Shown piece after piece: positions 35,866 to 45,173 of a stretch of DNA of 64,000 nucleotides. Position 1 is the stretch's first letter; the number at the start of each line of letters is the position of its first letter. Source of the stretch: Chelatococcus sp. YT9 (GTDB lineage: Bacteria > Pseudomonadota > Alphaproteobacteria > Rhizobiales > Beijerinckiaceae); the NCBI RefSeq assembly GCF_018398315.1, contig NZ_JAHBRW010000002.1:46637-110636 (forward strand), in the 5' to 3' direction. The position numbers were made by a program, and so were the translations under genes. The notes under the pieces were generated by a model. The model was not told the DNA's origin, did not search any database, and saw nothing but the letters and a program-made list of their open reading frames with translations.

Positions 35866-37368
35866 ATGGCGATGCGAGGCAGGGGGCTCGTGGCGGCCCT
35901 TCTGGGACTATGCCTGACAGTCGCGCCGGGGGCGCTGATGGCAAAGGACAGGCTAACGGTGGATCTCGTCAACGAACCATCGTCGCTTGATCCGCAGGTA
36001 CAGTGGAATCCGGACAGCTATTTTGTCTATCGCAATATCTTTGACAACCTCGTCACGCGCGACGACAAGGGCGAGATCGTCCCGCAAATCGCGACATCCT
36101 GGAAATACTTGTCCGATACGGAAATCGAGTTCCAGATCCGCGATGACGTTACCTTCCACGACGGCAAGAAGCTGACCGCCGAGGATGTCGCTTTCAGCGT
36201 TCAGCGCATCACGGATCCAAAGTTCGGCAGCCCGCAGCTCAGCCAGTTCAACAAGATCATCAAAGCCGAGGCGACGAGCCCGACAACGGTGAAGTTGACG
36301 ACCGACGGCGCCTATCCCGCGCTGCTCGCCCAACTCGTCAAACTGTCGATTGTGCCGAAGCATGTGGTCGAGGCCGTCGGCAAGGATGAATTCAATCTGA
36401 AACCGGTCGGAAGCGGTCCCTACAAATTCGAGAACTGGCAGCGCGGCGTGCAGGTCACGCTCAGCGCCAATCCCAATTACTGGGGTCAGAAGGGGCCATT
36501 CCCCACAGCCGTGTTCCGGGCAGTTCCGGACGCCGCGACCCGCGTTGCCAACCTCCAGGCCGGCACTACGGATCTCGCCGTAACACTCGATTCCGATCTT
36601 GCTGCGCAGCTCAAGAATTCACCGCGGGCGAAGGTTCTCTCGGTTCTGACCGAACGCGTCGCCTATCTCGCCATGAATGTGCAGAAGCCGCCGCTCAACG
36701 ATCCGAAGCTGCGCGAGGCGGTAGCCTATGCCATCGACAAGGAAGGTCTCGTCGACGGCATCCTGGGTGGCTACGACAAGGCTGTGCCGCAGATGCTTTC
36801 TCCCGCGCATGTCGGCTGGGTCGAAGGCATCGAGGCGTTGCCGTTCGATCTGGCCAAGGCGAAGGCGCTCGTGGCCGAAGCCGGCCCCAAGGGAAAGCAG
36901 GAGATCGGGCTCCTGACCTCGCCGGTCTATGACCAGCGGGTGGTCCAGGCTATCCAGCAGATGCTGCGCGAGGCCGGCCTGAACGTCAAAATCGACATGA
37001 CGGACATGGCGACCTGGCTGAAGCAGATGCAGAGCGGGCCGGACGTCATCCCGCAGATGGCCTTCAGCCGCTGGTCCTGCGCCTGTCAGGACGCGGATGG
37101 GGTGCTGTTCCCGATCCTCCATTCATCGAGCGGCTGGGCCAATGCTAATGACAAGGCCATCGACAGTCTCCTGGTGGAGGCGCGTCAGACGCTCGATGAG
37201 AAGAAGCGCCTTGAGGCCTATCGCGGCGTGCACGAACGGGTGCGGACAGAGCGGTTCGTCATCCCCCTTTATCAGGTCGGCATCGTCTATGGCGCCGCGA
37301 AGGGCCTGCAATGGACGCCGACGCCTAACGAGAGCATGTTCATTAATCGCATGAGTTGGAAGGATTAA
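35866..37368 (+). CDS. peptide/nickel-type ABC substrate-binding protein, copy 2
   Basis: 500 residues from the ATG at 35866 (GGGAGAA upstream, the same layout as copy 1); an earlier ATG at 35842 lacks this support. It is nearly colinear with copy 1. Most of the first 300 residues are identical, while the signal peptide and the stretches around residues 270-300 and 320-345 differ most. It is a tandem duplicate probably tuned to a related ligand. Followed by a 155-bp palindromic element and then the permeases. Confidence 0.92.
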   Translation: MAMRGRGLVAALLGLCLTVAPGALMAKDRLTVDLVNEPSSLDPQVQWNPDSYFVYRNIFDNLVTRDDKGEIVPQIATSWKYLSDTEIEFQIRDDVTFHDGKKLTAEDVAFSVQRITDPKFGSPQLSQFNKIIKAEATSPTTVKLTTDGAYPALLAQLVKLSIVPKHVVEAVGKDEFNLKPVGSGPYKFENWQRGVQVTLSANPNYWGQKGPFPTAVFRAVPDAATRVANLQAGTTDLAVTLDSDLAAQLKNSPRAKVLSVLTERVAYLAMNVQKPPLNDPKLREAVAYAIDKEGLVDGILGGYDKAVPQMLSPAHVGWVEGIEALPFDLAKAKALVAEAGPKGKQEIGLLTSPVYDQRVVQAIQQMLREAGLNVKIDMTDMATWLKQMQSGPDVIPQMAFSRWSCACQDADGVLFPILHSSSGWANANDKAIDSLLVEARQTLDEKKRLEAYRGVHERVRTERFVIPLYQVGIVYGAAKGLQWTPTPNESMFINRMSWKD

Positions 37369-37397
37369 GATCGATCGACGTTCAAGGACTCGCGCCG

Positions 37398-37552
37398 GTC
37401 ATCCCGGGACGAGCGAAAGCCCGGGCCCGGGATCCAGAACCGAAACGGTTAGTTGATCATCAGTATCCATCAGCCTCTGCACAAGGCGCCTCTTTGCTGG
37501 AGGGGCAAGGTTTCTGGATCCCGGACAACGGCTTCGCCGTTTCCGGGATGAC
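37398..37552. repeat. 155-bp palindromic repeat element, ends GTCATCCCGG/CCGGGATGAC
   Basis: Occupies half of the 312-bp gap between the second binding protein and the first permease (37369-37680). The outer 10 bp (37398-37407 and 37543-37552) are perfect inverted repeats. An inner GGATCCAGAA / TTTCTGGATCC pair nests inside. Each arm folds into its own hairpin (CCCGGGAC...; AACGGC-TTCG-CCGTT). There is no coding capacity, so it resembles a non-autonomous palindromic element. The rest of the gap shows nothing recognisable. Confidence 0.75.
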
Positions 37553-37680
37553 ACCGAGGTTCCCGCCTGATTGCGGCAGATGCCTGAATGTCGGTCGATC
37601 CCACAGATCCTTCCGCGAACATCGCTCTCCCCGGAGCCGATACCATTACGTTTCACCTTGATCGGCAGGAATGCAGATAG

Positions 37681-38610
37681 ATGCGGCGGTTCCTTATTAG
37701 GCGGATAGGACAGGTGATCGGCACGATCTTTGGTGTCGTGACCCTGATCTTCTTTCTCCAGAGGCTGACTGGAGACCCGACGTTCCTCCTCGTGCCGGAG
37801 ACGGCGACGCAGGCGGATATCGACGCCTTGCGCCATTCGCTGGGCTTCGATCGGCCGCTCATCGTGCAGTATCTGGATTTTCTGAGGCAGATCGCCAGCT
37901 TTGACCTCGGCCGCTCCGTCATCCAGAATATCCCGGTCTGGGATATCATCGCGTCACGCCTGCCCTACACTTTGCAGCTCGCGGGCGGGGCCTTCCTCGT
38001 GGCCTTCGGGCTTGGCATCCCCGTGGGTATCGTGCTGGCGCTACACCGCGAACATATCGCGGCGCGCCTGCTTGCCGGCATCGTGCTGTCCGCCCAGAGC
38101 ATGCCGACCTTCTGGAGCGGCATCCTCCTCATCATGATCTTCGCGGTGACGCTCGGCTGGCTCCCCCCGTCGTCAGCCGGGGGCATCGACCATCTCATCA
38201 TGCCATCGGTCGCGCTCGGCCTGCTCAGCATGGCGACATTCGCGCGCATCACACGCACATCGCTGCTCGACGAGCTCTCCAAGGATTATGTGCGCACGGC
38301 GCGCTCACGCGGCGTGTCGATCGGCCGGCTGCTCGTCCGCCACCTCGCCCGCAACGCCTCCATCCCGATCATCACGGTCTCGGCGCTGGAAATTTCCAAC
38401 CTTCTCGCCGGTGCCGTGATCGTCGAGACGGTCTTCGCTTGGCCAGGCCTGGGGCAGGTCACGGTGCAATCCATCCTGGCGCGCGACTTCCTGGTCGTGC
38501 AGGGCGTCGTCCTGCTCGGCGCCTTCGTCACCGTCGCGCTCAATCTTGCCGCCGACCTTCTCTACAGCGCCGTCGATCCACGCATCCGTCTTGATGGGGC
38601 GAGCCGATGA
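37681..38610 (+). CDS. peptide ABC transporter permease, DppB type
   Basis: 309 residues with six membrane helices. The DppB N-terminus (RRFLIRRIGQVIGTIFGVVTL) and the EAA loop DYVRTARSRGVSIGRLL identify it. It pairs with the DppC-type product, with a four-base overlap. Inner membrane channel for the ligand carried by the twin binding proteins. Confidence 0.94.
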   Translation: MRRFLIRRIGQVIGTIFGVVTLIFFLQRLTGDPTFLLVPETATQADIDALRHSLGFDRPLIVQYLDFLRQIASFDLGRSVIQNIPVWDIIASRLPYTLQLAGGAFLVAFGLGIPVGIVLALHREHIAARLLAGIVLSAQSMPTFWSGILLIMIFAVTLGWLPPSSAGGIDHLIMPSVALGLLSMATFARITRTSLLDELSKDYVRTARSRGVSIGRLLVRHLARNASIPIITVSALEISNLLAGAVIVETVFAWPGLGQVTVQSILARDFLVVQGVVLLGAFVTVALNLAADLLYSAVDPRIRLDGASR

Positions 38611-39476
38611 GCGCGGTGATGTCAGCGCCGGCCCGCCGCAAGCCGAGAGTCAGCGTTGCCAAGCGGGTCCTTCAGTGGGCGCCTGTTGGCCTCATTGTAT
38701 TCGCCATTCTTGTCGCAGTCTTTGCGCCGTTCATCGCGCCATACGATCCGAATGCGCAAAATCTTCTTGGCCGGATGAAGCCGCCCGGCACGGTCTCACG
38801 CAGTTTCCATTACCTGCTCGGCAGCGATGAATTGGGTCGCGATCTCCTCAGCAGGCTGATCTTCGGCGCGCGCGTCTCCCTGTTTGTCGCCTTCGCCTCC
38901 GTCATCCTGTCTGGGGTTATCGGCGTGCTGCTTGGCATGCTCGCAGGCTATGCGCGCGGCTGGGTGGAAGTGGTCGTCATGCGGCTTGTCGATGTCTTCC
39001 TATCGATCCCCGCCATTTTGCTTGCGATCATCACAGTTGCCGTGCTCGGCCCGGGCCTCGTCAACGTCATCGTGGTGCTGGCGCTGACACGTTGGCCGCG
39101 CTACGCCCGCATCGCCTATGGCCAGACCCTCGGCGTTGCCAACATGCCCTACGTCCGTCTCGCCACCTTCATGGGCGCGTCCGCCCCACGGGTCCTGCTG
39201 CGCCACATCCTGCCCAACATCATCGGTGCCGTCACGGTGGTGGCGACGTTGGAATTCGGGCTGATGGTGCTGTTCGAAGCGGGGCTCTCCTTCCTTGGCA
39301 TGGGTGTGCAACCGCCGACGTCGAGCTGGGGCGCCATGTTGAGTTCGGGCCGCAATTATCTCGCCACTGCCTGGTGGATCGCCACCTTCCCCGGCATCTG
39401 CCTGTTTCTGCTCGTCCTGGCAGTCAATTTGATCGGCGACGATCTGCGCGATCGTTTCGATCCTCGTTCACAGTGA
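38607..39476 (+). CDS. peptide ABC transporter permease, DppC type
   Basis: 289 residues. A short basic N-terminus precedes the first helix. LLGSDELGRDLLSRLIFGARVSL is the DppC hallmark, and the C-terminal GDDLRDRFDPR is typical. It overlaps dppB-type stop by ATGA and is followed after 7 bp by an SDR gene, so the enzymes are in the same transcript as the transporter. Confidence 0.94.
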   Translation: MSAVMSAPARRKPRVSVAKRVLQWAPVGLIVFAILVAVFAPFIAPYDPNAQNLLGRMKPPGTVSRSFHYLLGSDELGRDLLSRLIFGARVSLFVAFASVILSGVIGVLLGMLAGYARGWVEVVVMRLVDVFLSIPAILLAIITVAVLGPGLVNVIVVLALTRWPRYARIAYGQTLGVANMPYVRLATFMGASAPRVLLRHILPNIIGAVTVVATLEFGLMVLFEAGLSFLGMGVQPPTSSWGAMLSSGRNYLATAWWIATFPGICLFLLVLAVNLIGDDLRDRFDPRSQ

Positions 39477-39483
39477 GGCATTC

Positions 39484-40275
39484 ATGGATTTCTTCTCCGA
39501 CATAGCCGGCAAGCGCGCCGTGGTCACCGGCGCATGCGGGGTCATTGGCCGCTGGATCGCGCAGTCTCTACGCGAAGCGGGCGCCGATCTCTGCCTCACG
39601 GATACGGACGCCGATGCGCTCAAGGTCTGTGCGGACGAGCTCGGGCTCGGCGGAACCGGCTTTACCCATGCCGCCGATCTGACGGACGAGGCTTCGATCA
39701 ACAGCCTCGTCAATGCTGTCGAGCAGCACTGGGGCGCCACGGATATTCTCGTGAATAATGCGGGGATCTATCCGAGCGGCTTTCTGCTCGATATTTCAAC
39801 GCAGGATTTCGATCGGATCTTCGCGATCAACCTGCGAGCGCCTTTCATCCTCACGAAGGGCATCGCCCTGCAGATGATCGCCAAGGGCATCAAGGGCTCG
39901 GTCATCAATATTTCGTCCGGCGCCTCGCGCAAGATGCGACGCACCGTCGTGCCCTACTGCACCTCGAAGACGGCGCTCGACCGGCTGACGAAGGGCTTCG
40001 CCATCGAGCTCGCCGAGTTCGGCATCCGCGTCAATGCGCTGGAGCCCGGCTTCGCCGCCGGCTCGTCGGTCAGCAGCCTCACCGAGGACCACATCAACAA
40101 TACTATCGCGGCGATCCCGCTCGGCCGTCCTTCGTCGCCGAGTGACGTCGCCAATGGCCTTCTTTATCTCGCGAGCGAGGCCTCAGCCTATGTCACCGGG
40201 GCGACCCTGACGATCGACGGCGGCAATTCCATCGGCTCGCTCGCCGTGCATCAGGCAAAGAAGCATCCGTTGTGA
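39484..40275 (+). CDS. SDR family oxidoreductase
   Basis: 263 residues of a classical SDR. It has the cofactor motif TGACGVIG near residue 17, NNAGIYPSG near 90, a Ser in NISSGAS and the active-site PYCTSK (Tyr-x-x-x-Lys). The C-terminal VTGATLTIDGGNS is typical. Embedded in the peptide-importer operon, so it should act on the imported compound or its hydrolysis product. Overlaps the deacetylase start by GTGA. Confidence 0.9.
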   Translation: MDFFSDIAGKRAVVTGACGVIGRWIAQSLREAGADLCLTDTDADALKVCADELGLGGTGFTHAADLTDEASINSLVNAVEQHWGATDILVNNAGIYPSGFLLDISTQDFDRIFAINLRAPFILTKGIALQMIAKGIKGSVINISSGASRKMRRTVVPYCTSKTALDRLTKGFAIELAEFGIRVNALEPGFAAGSSVSSLTEDHINNTIAAIPLGRPSSPSDVANGLLYLASEASAYVTGATLTIDGGNSIGSLAVHQAKKHPL

Positions 40276-41186
40276 GCGAGGCCGCCATGTCCGATCAATC
40301 CCGTGCTACCCCCTCGCCGCGCTACGTCTGGCCGGAGGGCAAGCAAAGCGCCTTTGCCTTCTCCATCGACGTCGATGCGGACGCGCCCCTTCTGTGGAAC
40401 GTCCGGGGCGAGCCGCCCTCTCGTTTGCTCGGCCATATGGAACAGCGGCTGTTCGGGCCACGTGTGGGCATCTGGCGCATTCTCGATCTGCTCGATCGTT
40501 TCGGGATAAAGGCGAGCTTCTATGTGCCCGGCGCCGTCGCCGAACAGCACCCGGATCTTCTGCCCGCCTTTGTCGCGCGCGGCCATGAAGTCGGCCTGCA
40601 CGGCTATTTCCACGAGATCGTTAGCCAAGTCTCCGACGAGGAGTTCACCGGCGCGCTGGAGGCATCTCTGGCGATCTTTCAGGCGCAAGTCGGCATCAAG
40701 CCGAAGGGGTTTCGCTCGCCGGCCTGGGAAATGACACCGCATATGCTGGCCGAGATCAGGAAGCATGGGCTCTACGACAGCTCCCTCTCCGGCTTCGACC
40801 ACCCCTATACGATCGGCGACGTGGTCGAGGTGCCGGTGCAGTGGGCCATCGACGATGCGATCTATTTCAAGTTCCTTGGCGGCGGCGCCGATTCCTGGCC
40901 GCCGCAGGCGACCCAGCCCATTCTCGACAACTGGCTCGACGAATGGGACATGCTCCATGCCGAAGGCGGCCTTTTGATGCTCACCATTCATGACTGGATC
41001 TCCGGGCGCGCCCACCGCATCCGGATGCTGGAGCGGCTGTTGACCCGCATCACGGCAACCCCGGGGGCCTGGACCGCGACCGTCGGCGAGATCGCGGCTC
41101 ACCACGCGGCCTCTGCCAATGCCACGCGGTTCACAGTGCCTGTGAGGACGCCCGAGCCGATCGCCGATCGGCGTTTCGGAAGATAG
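40272..41186 (+). CDS. polysaccharide deacetylase (NodB-homology) family protein, PuuE/allantoinase-like
   Basis: 304 residues from a GTG at 40272. The NodB motifs are: FSIDVDAD (metal Asp pair, motif 1), HGYFHE (H-x3-H type zinc ligands, motif 2), FRSPAWEM (motif 3) and a late LTIHDWISG (motif 5-like). There is no signal peptide, so it works in the cytoplasm on a small amide or cyclic amide, not on a wall polymer. Neighbouring importer and gamma-glutamyltransferase point to amide-bond catabolism. Confidence 0.85.
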   Translation: MSEAAMSDQSRATPSPRYVWPEGKQSAFAFSIDVDADAPLLWNVRGEPPSRLLGHMEQRLFGPRVGIWRILDLLDRFGIKASFYVPGAVAEQHPDLLPAFVARGHEVGLHGYFHEIVSQVSDEEFTGALEASLAIFQAQVGIKPKGFRSPAWEMTPHMLAEIRKHGLYDSSLSGFDHPYTIGDVVEVPVQWAIDDAIYFKFLGGGADSWPPQATQPILDNWLDEWDMLHAEGGLLMLTIHDWISGRAHRIRMLERLLTRITATPGAWTATVGEIAAHHAASANATRFTVPVRTPEPIADRRFGR

Positions 41187-41191
41187 ATATC

Positions 41192-42745
41192 ATGCAGACC
41201 TTCTCGATCCACAAGCCGGCCGTGCGCTCCCGCCACGGCCTTGTAGCCGCCCAGAACCGCTATGCGGCCGAGGCGGGCGCCGCCGTTCTCGCCCGGGGCG
41301 GCAATGCCATGGACGCGGCCATCGTCACGGCGCTGGTGCTCAGCGTCGTGGAACCCTGGCTCTCCGGCATCGGCGGCGGCGGTTTCCTGCTCCATGCGGA
41401 CGGCGCGACCGGCGAGGTCTCAACGCTCGATTTCAACGTCATGTCGCCGCGTGCGCTCGACCCGGCGGATTATCCCCTGTCCCGCGCCAAGATCGGCAAC
41501 TGGTTCGACTGGCCGACCGTCGAGGGCGAGCGCAATGTCTCGGGCTATACCTCCATGTGCGTTCCCGGCGCGATCGCCGGCTTCGCGGAGGCCTTGTCAC
41601 GCTTCGGCACCCTGTCCTGGGCGGAAGCGCTGCAACCGGCGATCGCCCATGCGGAACGCGGGCTGGAAGTGGACTGGTTCACATCCCTTTCGCTCGCCGT
41701 GGAAGCGGCGGCGCTTGCGCATTACCCGGCGAGCGCAGCCCTCTTCCTGGACGATGGCCGGGCACCTCGCGCCGGCGACACCACTCATCCGAACTTCCGC
41801 CCGATGCCGGAAAAGGCAGAGCTCCTGAAGCGCCTTGCCCATGCCGGCGCGCGTGACTTCTACGAGGGCGAGGTGGCTCGGCTTCTCCTTCAGGATCTTA
41901 CCGAAGGTGGATGTGTCATCGATGCCAGGGACCTCGCCGATTACCGTCCTGTTTGGCAGAAACCTGAAACCGGCCGTTACCGCGACCTCGATATCCACGT
42001 TATTCCCGGCCTCAGCGGCGGTCCGACCTTCCTCGACGCCTGCCAGCGGCTGACGGACCATGATCTCGCCGCCGCCGTGCCGATGGCCGATGCCGCGCTC
42101 GCCTATGCCACGGCCATCCGGCAGGCCTATGAGCATCGGCTGACGACGATGGGCCATGCGGCAACGCCCGAGGCAGGGTGCACCAGCCATCTCAGCGTCG
42201 TCGATGCTCAGGGCACGATGGTCTCGCTAACGAACACGCTGTTGTCGCGGTTCGGATCGAAAGTGGTGCTGCCACGCTCCGGAATCCTGATCAACAACGG
42301 CGTGATGTGGTTCGACCCGCGCCCGGGCCAGCCCAATTCCATCAAGGGTGGTGTCAAGCCGCTTGCGAATATGTGCCCGCTCATCGCCAGCCGGCGTGGC
42401 CAGCCCCTACTTGCGATTGGCGCGGCGGGCGGCCGTACCATCTTCCCAACCGTGCTCCAGATCATATCCTACATGGCGGACCGCGGGCTGACGCTGGAGG
42501 AGGCCTTCCATACGCCGCGCCTCGATGCGAGCACGCCGACGATCCGCATCAATGCCAAGGCCGATCGGGGCGTCGCCGCCACAGTCGGGACCCGCTATCC
42601 CGTGGAAATCGTCGAGGACACGCTCTATCCCGTCAATTTCGCGGTTCCGTCCGCTGTCATGCGTGAAGGCGGGAACAATATAGGCATGGCCCATCCGACA
42701 AGCCCATGGGCCTCTGTGGCCGTCGGAGAGCCCGATGGCCGCTGA
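41192..42745 (+). CDS. gamma-glutamyltransferase family protein without signal peptide
   Basis: 517 residues, Ntn-hydrolase fold. The autocleavage/nucleophile threonine is Thr331 in GCTSHLSVVDAQG, followed by the MVSLTNTLLSRFGS motif. The upstream SGIGGGGFLLHAD block belongs to the large subunit. Unlike the usual periplasmic or secreted enzyme, it starts MQTFSIHKPAVRSRHG with no signal sequence, so hydrolysis should occur in the cytoplasm after import. Lies between the Dpp-type permeases and ATPases in one operon. Confidence 0.9.
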   Translation: MQTFSIHKPAVRSRHGLVAAQNRYAAEAGAAVLARGGNAMDAAIVTALVLSVVEPWLSGIGGGGFLLHADGATGEVSTLDFNVMSPRALDPADYPLSRAKIGNWFDWPTVEGERNVSGYTSMCVPGAIAGFAEALSRFGTLSWAEALQPAIAHAERGLEVDWFTSLSLAVEAAALAHYPASAALFLDDGRAPRAGDTTHPNFRPMPEKAELLKRLAHAGARDFYEGEVARLLLQDLTEGGCVIDARDLADYRPVWQKPETGRYRDLDIHVIPGLSGGPTFLDACQRLTDHDLAAAVPMADAALAYATAIRQAYEHRLTTMGHAATPEAGCTSHLSVVDAQGTMVSLTNTLLSRFGSKVVLPRSGILINNGVMWFDPRPGQPNSIKGGVKPLANMCPLIASRRGQPLLAIGAAGGRTIFPTVLQIISYMADRGLTLEEAFHTPRLDASTPTIRINAKADRGVAATVGTRYPVEIVEDTLYPVNFAVPSAVMREGGNNIGMAHPTSPWASVAVGEPDGR

Positions 42746-43733
42746 GACCGCTGCGCGTGGCAACAAGCCCCTCCTCGCGATCGACAACCTGCGCATCACG
42801 ATCGCGGGGGTCGACGTGGTGGATGGCGTGTCGCTCACCGCCGATGCGGGACGGATTCTGGCCATCGTCGGCGAAAGCGGCTGCGGGAAAAGCCTGACCG
42901 CCCTATCAATCCTGCGTCTGCTTCCCAAGGCGGCCCGCATCACCGAAGGGGCGATCGATCTCGACGGCACCGATCTCATCCGCATCTCCGACGACGAATT
43001 GCAGAGCGTCCGTGGCAATCGCGCGTCGATCATCTTCCAGGAGCCGATCGCCTCGCTCAATCCCCTGATGCGGGTGGGCGCGCAGGTGGAGGAGGCGCTG
43101 CGCCTCCATCGCGGGATGTCGCACAGCGAAGCGCGTCGGGAGGCCGTCGGGATGCTGGCGAGCGTCGGCATTCCGGAACCCGAGCGGCGCGCACGACAAT
43201 ACCCCTTTGAGCTGTCCGGCGGGATGTGCCAGCGTGTCATGATCGCTGCAGCGCTCATTTGTCGCCCGCGGCTCCTGATCGCCGACGAGCCGACGACGGC
43301 GCTCGACGTGACGATCCAGGCGCAGATCCTCGATCTCATGAAGCGGCTTCGCGATGAGGTCGGCACCTCGATCATCATCATCACCCACGATATGGGTGTG
43401 GTAGCCGAAATGGCGGATGACGTGGCTGTCATGTATGGCGGGCGGGTCGTTGAGCGTGGAACGGCCGACGCGGTCTTTTCCACGCCGGCCCACCCTTACA
43501 CGCGCCTTCTGCTGGCGACGGTCCCGCGCCTCGATGGACATCGCAAGGAGATTTTGCGCACGATCGAGGGTATCGTTCCGAGTGTCGATCAATGGCCGCA
43601 GGGGTGTCGCTTCCGCAGCCGCTGCCCATTGGAGAGCGCGATCTGCGAAACGCGGCCGCCGTTGAGCCCGGTCGAGACGCCGGCCCACTCAGCCGCCTGC
43701 TGGCACACCGACCGCGTGGCGGAACTGGCGTGA
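42735..43733 (+). CDS. peptide ABC transporter ATPase, DppD type
   Basis: 332 residues. It has Walker A GESGCGKS, signature LSGGMCQR, Walker B LLIADEPTTALDV and the C-terminal oligopeptide-family cysteine motif CRFRSRCPLESAICE, which in relatives binds an Fe-S cluster or metal. Its start overlaps the gamma-glutamyltransferase stop by 11 bp. Energises the DppBC-type channel. Confidence 0.94.
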   Translation: MAAETAARGNKPLLAIDNLRITIAGVDVVDGVSLTADAGRILAIVGESGCGKSLTALSILRLLPKAARITEGAIDLDGTDLIRISDDELQSVRGNRASIIFQEPIASLNPLMRVGAQVEEALRLHRGMSHSEARREAVGMLASVGIPEPERRARQYPFELSGGMCQRVMIAAALICRPRLLIADEPTTALDVTIQAQILDLMKRLRDEVGTSIIIITHDMGVVAEMADDVAVMYGGRVVERGTADAVFSTPAHPYTRLLLATVPRLDGHRKEILRTIEGIVPSVDQWPQGCRFRSRCPLESAICETRPPLSPVETPAHSAACWHTDRVAELA

Positions 43734-43743
43734 GGAAGTGTCC

Positions 43744-44769
43744 ATGACGAACGCCGCAGGACCGCTTCTCAGCGTCCGCGATCTCAAGGTCCATTTTCGC
43801 GTTCGCGATGGCCGCAACGGCGTCGTGAAGGCAGTCGACGGCATCTCCTTCGACGTACCCGTCGGGCGCACCGTCGCCCTTGTCGGCGAGAGCGGTTGCG
43901 GGAAATCTACGACGGCCTACGGCATTATCGGGCTGGAACCGGTCACATCCGGCTCGGTCATCTTCGACGGGCGCGAGATCGCGCAGCTCGACAGGAAAGC
44001 GCGGCGTGCTCTCGCGACCGACATGCAGATTGTTTTTCAGGATCCGAGCGCGGCGCTCAATCCCAAAATGACGATCGGCGAGAGTATCGCTGAGCCGCTG
44101 ATCGTGCAGGGATGGCGTAAGCGCGACTGGCAAAAACGGGTCATGGAACTGCTCGACAGGGTCGGCCTGCCAGCCGCTTATGCGGAGCGAACGCCGAATG
44201 CGCTGTCCGGCGGCCAGCGCCAGCGCGTGGTCATCGCCCGGGCGCTTGCCCTCTCACCGAAACTGCTGGTGCTCGATGAACCGGTCTCGGCGCTCGATGT
44301 GTCCATCCGTTCTCAGATCCTCAACCTGCTCATGGTCCTGCAGAAAGAGCTCGGCCTGGCCTATCTCTTCATATCCCATGACCTGTCGGTCGTTCGCCAT
44401 ATCGCGGACGAGGTTATCGTCATGTACCTCGGCACCGTCGCCGAGCGCGGCGAAACAGGTATCCTCTTCGATCATCCGTGCCATCCCTACACCGAAGCGT
44501 TGATCTCCGCGATCCCGTTGCCGGACCCACGGGCGCAACGTGCACGCGAGCGCATCATTCTCAAGGGCGACTTGCCGAGCCCCTTCAACCCGCCTGCGGG
44601 TTGCCCATTCGTCAGCCGCTGCCCCATCCGGATCGAGCCGTGCGACACGATCCGCCCCACGCTGCAACCCGTGGAGAGCGGCACGGAAGCCGCTTGCATC
44701 GTCAGGGCGCCCGCAGCAGCAGCCGGCCACGCTACCCCGCCCACCCGCACCAAGGTCCTCAGTGCATGA
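43744..44769 (+). CDS. peptide ABC transporter ATPase, DppF type
   Basis: 341 residues from the ATG at 43744 (GAGGAAG upstream); a GTG at 43738 is the alternative. It has Walker [12 protein letters not shown], signature LSGGQRQR and Walker B LLVLDEPVSALDV. The C-terminal FVSRCPIRIEPCD is the oligopeptide-transporter extension. It completes the importer and overlaps the Rid gene by ATGA. Confidence 0.94.
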   Translation: MTNAAGPLLSVRDLKVHFRVRDGRNGVVKAVDGISFDVPVGRTVALVGESGCGKSTTAYGIIGLEPVTSGSVIFDGREIAQLDRKARRALATDMQIVFQDPSAALNPKMTIGESIAEPLIVQGWRKRDWQKRVMELLDRVGLPAAYAERTPNALSGGQRQRVVIARALALSPKLLVLDEPVSALDVSIRSQILNLLMVLQKELGLAYLFISHDLSVVRHIADEVIVMYLGTVAERGETGILFDHPCHPYTEALISAIPLPDPRAQRARERIILKGDLPSPFNPPAGCPFVSRCPIRIEPCDTIRPTLQPVESGTEAACIVRAPAAAAGHATPPTRTKVLSA

Positions 44770-45173
44770 TTGAACGCAAGAACCCGTCAAACCTCGCGCC
44801 GCCCGTCGGCCGCTACCATCATCTCACGGTCATCCCCGCCGGCAGCGATATTCTCGCGATCGCCGGTCAGGTCGGCCTCGATGAGAAGGGCGATCTCCCG
44901 GGCACGGTCGAGGAACAACTCGCCAACGCCTTCGCCAATGTCACACGGATTCTCGAGAGCGAAGGCCTCGATCATCGCTCTGTGTTCAAGATCAACATGT
45001 GGCTGACCAAGCCGGTGGCCCGCGAGCGCTATGTCGAGATCTGGCGGGCTTTCCATCACGACGAACCGCCCGCCAGCATGTTCGCCTATGTCGCGGCGCT
45101 GATCAGCCCGGAGTATCTCGTCGAAGTCGAGGCCTGGGCGGCCCGGCCCGCCAAGGCGACGCCCCCGGCCTGA
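44766..45173 (+). CDS. Rid family protein (YjgF-like), catalytic arginine absent
   Basis: 135 residues from the ATG at 44766, overlapping the DppF-type stop. The fold is Rid-like (LAIAGQVGLDEKGDLPGTVEEQLANAFANV). Canonical RidA has an arginine before the final strand (R-x-x-V-E-V), used to deaminate enamines. Here the segment reads PPASMFAYVAALISPEYLVEVE, with no arginine, so it belongs to a non-RidA subgroup of unknown chemistry. Last gene of the peptide-importer operon. Confidence 0.82.
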   Translation: MIERKNPSNLAPPVGRYHHLTVIPAGSDILAIAGQVGLDEKGDLPGTVEEQLANAFANVTRILESEGLDHRSVFKINMWLTKPVARERYVEIWRAFHHDEPPASMFAYVAALISPEYLVEVEAWAARPAKATPPA

